Assembly (NCBI GenBank): GCA_023402845.1
Contig: JAEYFP010000007.1
Span: forward strand, 1 to 64,000
Direction: 5' to 3'
From: Bacillota bacterium
Lineage (GTDB): Bacteria; Bacillota; Clostridia; Lachnospirales; Lachnospiraceae
DNA: 64,000 nt
The position numbers and the translations under genes are program-made. Below are positions 61,552 to 64,000 of the stretch, in pieces. The notes below the pieces were generated by a model, which was given only the letters and a program-made list of their open reading frames with translations, ran no database searches and was not told where the DNA came from. How positions within the stretch are numbered: the stretch's first letter is position 1; every line of letters begins with the position of its first letter.

Positions 61552-63095
61552 CCTTCTACTCTCCTTATGTTCGCATCATAGGTACTTGCAAGATACATAA
61601 TCTTTTCATCCGTAATTTCATTTTGATCCAACATGCCCGACAAATGACCTTCGCACATTACCATAATACGATCGGACATCCCTATCAGCTCCGACATTTC
61701 CGAGCTGATCATAATCACACATTTTCCCGCCTGCGCCATTTCCTCCATCAGGCAATAGATCTCATATTTTGCGCCTACGTCGATTCCTCTCGTAGGCTCA
61801 TCCAGAATCAGGATATCCGGCTTTAACAGCAGCCATCTGCCTAAGAGTGCCTTTTGCTGGTTACCCCCGGATAAATGCATAATCTGCTGCTTGACCGTAG
61901 GCGTTTTTATGGATAAAGAATCCACATATTTCATGGCATCCTCTTTCCTTTTCTTTTCATTCAAAAATAATCCTTTTTTATACTGCTTTGGATTAGCCGT
62001 CTGATTTGACAGTACAATATTTTCCATGACGGACAGCATCGGGATAATTCCCGTTGCCCGCCTTTCCTCCGTCAGCAGTGCCATTCCATATCTGATCGCC
62101 TCCTTTGGGGACTTGATCGATACCTCTTTTCCATTGATATTAATTTTGCCGGACTTGACAGGCCTCAGCCCGAAAACAGCTTCCATCAGTTCTGTCCGCT
62201 GTGCCCCCACCAGTCCGCCGATGCCGAGGATTTCTCCCTTGCGTAACGTGAAACTGATATTCTGAAAGGAATGCGCATTTGCCGCGGTCAGATTTTTAAC
62301 AGTCATATGTTCTTTACCCGGCACGTGCTTTTTCTCAGGAAAACGCTGCGTCATTTCTCTGCCTACCATGCGGTTGACAATAAGATCCATCGAAAGCTCC
62401 TTAACCGGCCAGCTTCCGACAAGCCTCCCGTCTCTCATGATCGTGACCTCATTCGAAATTTCTAAAATTTCTTCGATTTTGTGTGAGATATAAATAATTG
62501 CCACGTTTTGGGATACGAGTTTTCTGATAATTTTGAATAACAGCGCTGCCTCCGTTTCCGTCAGGGAAGAAGTCGGCTCATCCATAATAATTACTTTCGC
62601 ATGGTAGGAAACCGCCCTCGCAATCTCCAATAATTGGCAGTGCGATACGGACAGCTCGCTCACCATGACCTTCGGATTAATATCGATCCCCAATTCCTCA
62701 AACAGATCTTTTGTCTGCCGGTACATCGTTTTTTCATCTGCCCAATGGATACCTGCGACCTTTTTGTAAGGAATTCTTCCGATCCATATATTTTCCATGA
62801 CGTTGCGCGTCTTTATGGGATGCAGTTCCTGATGAATCATGGCAATGCCCTGATCCATAGCGTTTCTCGCATTTTCAAGATGAACCTCCTTTCCGTCCAT
62901 ATAAATCTGTCCTTCGTCCGGATGATAAAGGCCAAACGCGCATTTCATCAGCGTGGATTTTCCCGCACCGTTCTCTCCCATCAGGGCATGCACGGTTCCC
63001 GGCCTGATATGCAGATCCACCTGGTCGAGCGCTTTTACGCCCGGAAAGCTTTTTGTGATATGTTCCATGTTCAGCACATATTGAGAGCTGTCCAT
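61548..63095 (-). CDS. mglA: Galactose/methyl-galactoside ABC ATPase MglA
   Basis: 515 residues, two tandem ABC domains. Domain 1: GENGAGKSTLMK, ELSVSHCQLLEIA, VIIMDEPTSSLTE. Domain 2 is degenerate at Walker A (GGLVGAQRTELME) but keeps HLSGGNQQKALLG and ILILDEPTRGIDVG, as usual for sugar importers of this family. Confidence 0.95.
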   Translation of the reverse strand: MDSSQYVLNMEHITKSFPGVKALDQVDLHIRPGTVHALMGENGAGKSTLMKCAFGLYHPDEGQIYMDGKEVHLENARNAMDQGIAMIHQELHPIKTRNVMENIWIGRIPYKKVAGIHWADEKTMYRQTKDLFEELGIDINPKVMVSELSVSHCQLLEIARAVSYHAKVIIMDEPTSSLTETEAALLFKIIRKLVSQNVAIIYISHKIEEILEISNEVTIMRDGRLVGSWPVKELSMDLIVNRMVGREMTQRFPEKKHVPGKEHMTVKNLTAANAHSFQNISFTLRKGEILGIGGLVGAQRTELMEAVFGLRPVKSGKININGKEVSIKSPKEAIRYGMALLTEERRATGIIPMLSVMENIVLSNQTANPKQYKKGLFLNEKKRKEDAMKYVDSLSIKTPTVKQQIMHLSGGNQQKALLGRWLLLKPDILILDEPTRGIDVGAKYEIYCLMEEMAQAGKCVIMISSEMSELIGMSDRIMVMCEGHLSGMLDQNEITDEKIMYLASTYDANIRRVEG

Positions 63096-63120
63096 CGCTA
63101 TCCTCCCATTCTGATTTCGG

Positions 63121-64000
63121 TTAGTAGTTGATCGTCGTATCGTTTACGTCGTAGCTGGCGTCATCAACGTTATCCTTTGTGATCGCCTTATAATCGATCC
63201 ATACACGGTTTCCTTCCACCGTAACACCGTCAATCCCCATTGTCTCTGTCGTCACATCTTCTCCTGCATTTGTCAGTTTCATGACCTTATAAACGGATTT
63301 TGCCAATGTGATCGGATTATTTAGTGCGGTAACGAGCAAGGTTCCCTCTCTGACCGCATCACAGCCGACAGCCGTCGCATCCACACCGGTAACAATTATC
63401 TTTTCGCCGTCATCACCAAAAAAGCCGCCTGCCTTCAGTGCCTCAATCGCCCCGAGGGCCATATCATCGTTGCAGGCGATGACACAGTCAATCTCGTCGC
63501 TGTAATTAGCGAGCAGCGCAGCCACGGTTTCCTGTGCTTTCGCGCGGGAATAATCACAGACAAGCTCTCCGCCGATCTGATTCATTTCTATACCCGCCTC
63601 CTCAATCTTCTGTACGGAGTACTCGGAACGCACCGTTGTATCATAATGTCCCTGAATTCCGAGGAGCATAATGTAGTCCAGCTTGCCGTTTCCGTTCCGG
63701 TCCGCATCGGGGTTTGCATTCCAGTAATCTACAATTGCTTCGCCCATAATATCACCAGATTGAGTTGCAACGGAGGAAACACTGTAAAGCTTTTCATTTT
63801 TTGCAAAATTTTCATCGGACGGACTGTCGGTATTGGCAAAAATGCCGTAGCAGCCCTGTTCCAGAATCTGATCACAGATTTCATCAATTGCACCCGTATT
63901 AATGTTGTTCAAAACAAAGTAGTCTACATCCTTGGAAAACATATTGTTCATGTTATTTGTCTGGGTAGCCGTATCATTCTGGCTGTCCGCATCCTCGATC
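63121..64000 (-). CDS. mglB: Galactose-binding protein MglB, partial (N terminus beyond the window)
   Basis: 293 residues visible; the frame is open to 64000 (begins IEDADSQNDTATQ). Sugar-binding fold with a calcium-loop-like stretch (DADRNGNGKLDYIML) followed by IQGHYDTTVRSEY, the position and shape of the Ca2+ loop of enteric MglB. CNDDMALGAIEAL and VTGVDATAVG belong to the ligand cleft. First known gene of the run; supplies galactose to MglAC. Confidence 0.93.
   Translation of the reverse strand, partial: IEDADSQNDTATQTNNMNNMFSKDVDYFVLNNINTGAIDEICDQILEQGCYGIFANTDSPSDENFAKNEKLYSVSSVATQSGDIMGEAIVDYWNANPDADRNGNGKLDYIMLLGIQGHYDTTVRSEYSVQKIEEAGIEMNQIGGELVCDYSRAKAQETVAALLANYSDEIDCVIACNDDMALGAIEALKAGGFFGDDGEKIIVTGVDATAVGCDAVREGTLLVTALNNPITLAKSVYKVMKLTNAGEDVTTETMGIDGVTVEGNRVWIDYKAITKDNVDDASYDVNDTTINY

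Overview
The window looks like a chromosomal segment of a spore-forming, low-to-moderate GC Clostridia member, most likely a Lachnospiraceae-type gut Firmicute. The sequence evidence is a complete spoIIA operon (anti-anti-sigma, anti-sigma, sigma F), a SspF-like small acid-soluble spore protein, a T-box in front of valS, a CIRCE/HrcA site in front of clpB, strong AGGAGG ribosome binding sites and sigma-A promoters with 17-nt spacers. Most genes lie on the minus strand. I saw no rRNA, tRNA, CRISPR array, phage or insertion sequence.

Layout. 1-5578: a large cyclic-nucleotide-binding-fold-like protein of unknown role, a GT39-like membrane glycosyltransferase, and a PurF-like protein lacking its catalytic cysteine. 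5589-9087: sigF-spoIIAB-spoIIAA, then a zinc-ribbon/TPR membrane protein and one or two tiny ORFs downstream of valS. 9112-19132: valS with T-box leader, pyruvate kinase, a GH13 debranching enzyme, a frameshifted diguanylate cyclase and a fused cytidylyltransferase-aminotransferase. 19336-25597: an ECF S-component, a spore protein whose Shine-Dalgarno sits inside a perfect hairpin, a PspC / DUF4097 / DUF1700-like envelope module with a 28-nt perfect palindrome upstream, a lipoprotein and clpB.

25598-37268 is an amino-acid region: a complete branched-chain-type ABC transporter (livFGMHJ), a cytidylate-kinase-like protein, then a seven-gene set: Lrp regulator, D-amino-acid transaminase, a DUF4392 protein, PxpB, PxpC, a DUF1445 protein and PxpA. 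DUF1445 and DUF4392 are the two halves of the animal D-glutamate cyclase DGLUCY. With the transaminase and 5-oxoprolinase they suggest a route D-amino acid -> D-glutamate -> 5-oxoproline -> glutamate. This is the best candidate for a little-described system here.

37289-52589 holds accessory genes: flavin reductases, an MBL-fold hydrolase, an LCM-type methyltransferase with an ABC exporter and an AraC regulator, a TetR-controlled heterodimeric ABC transporter, an Rrf2-controlled redox operon and a TetR/MFS pair. Several regulators have clear palindromic operators over their promoters. 52590-64000 (minus strand) is a long co-directional run beginning with the galactose transporter mglBAC (mglB cut by the window edge). 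It continues with a membrane-anchored sugar-binding protein, a YesM/LytS-type kinase and an AraC-type response regulator (arranged like the XylFII-LytS-YesN sensor), two tandem esterases, a HAD phosphatase, a GNAT, a YbaK-type deacylase and an extradiol-dioxygenase-fold protein.

A family of intergenic elements recurs at about 7.25, 11.9, 36.5 and 52.3 kb: an AT-rich palindrome plus a GC-rich arm ending in GAACAAAAG. A related terminator lies at 52.5 kb. Starts given here were reassigned from the longest reading frame wherever a ribosome binding site decided the question.
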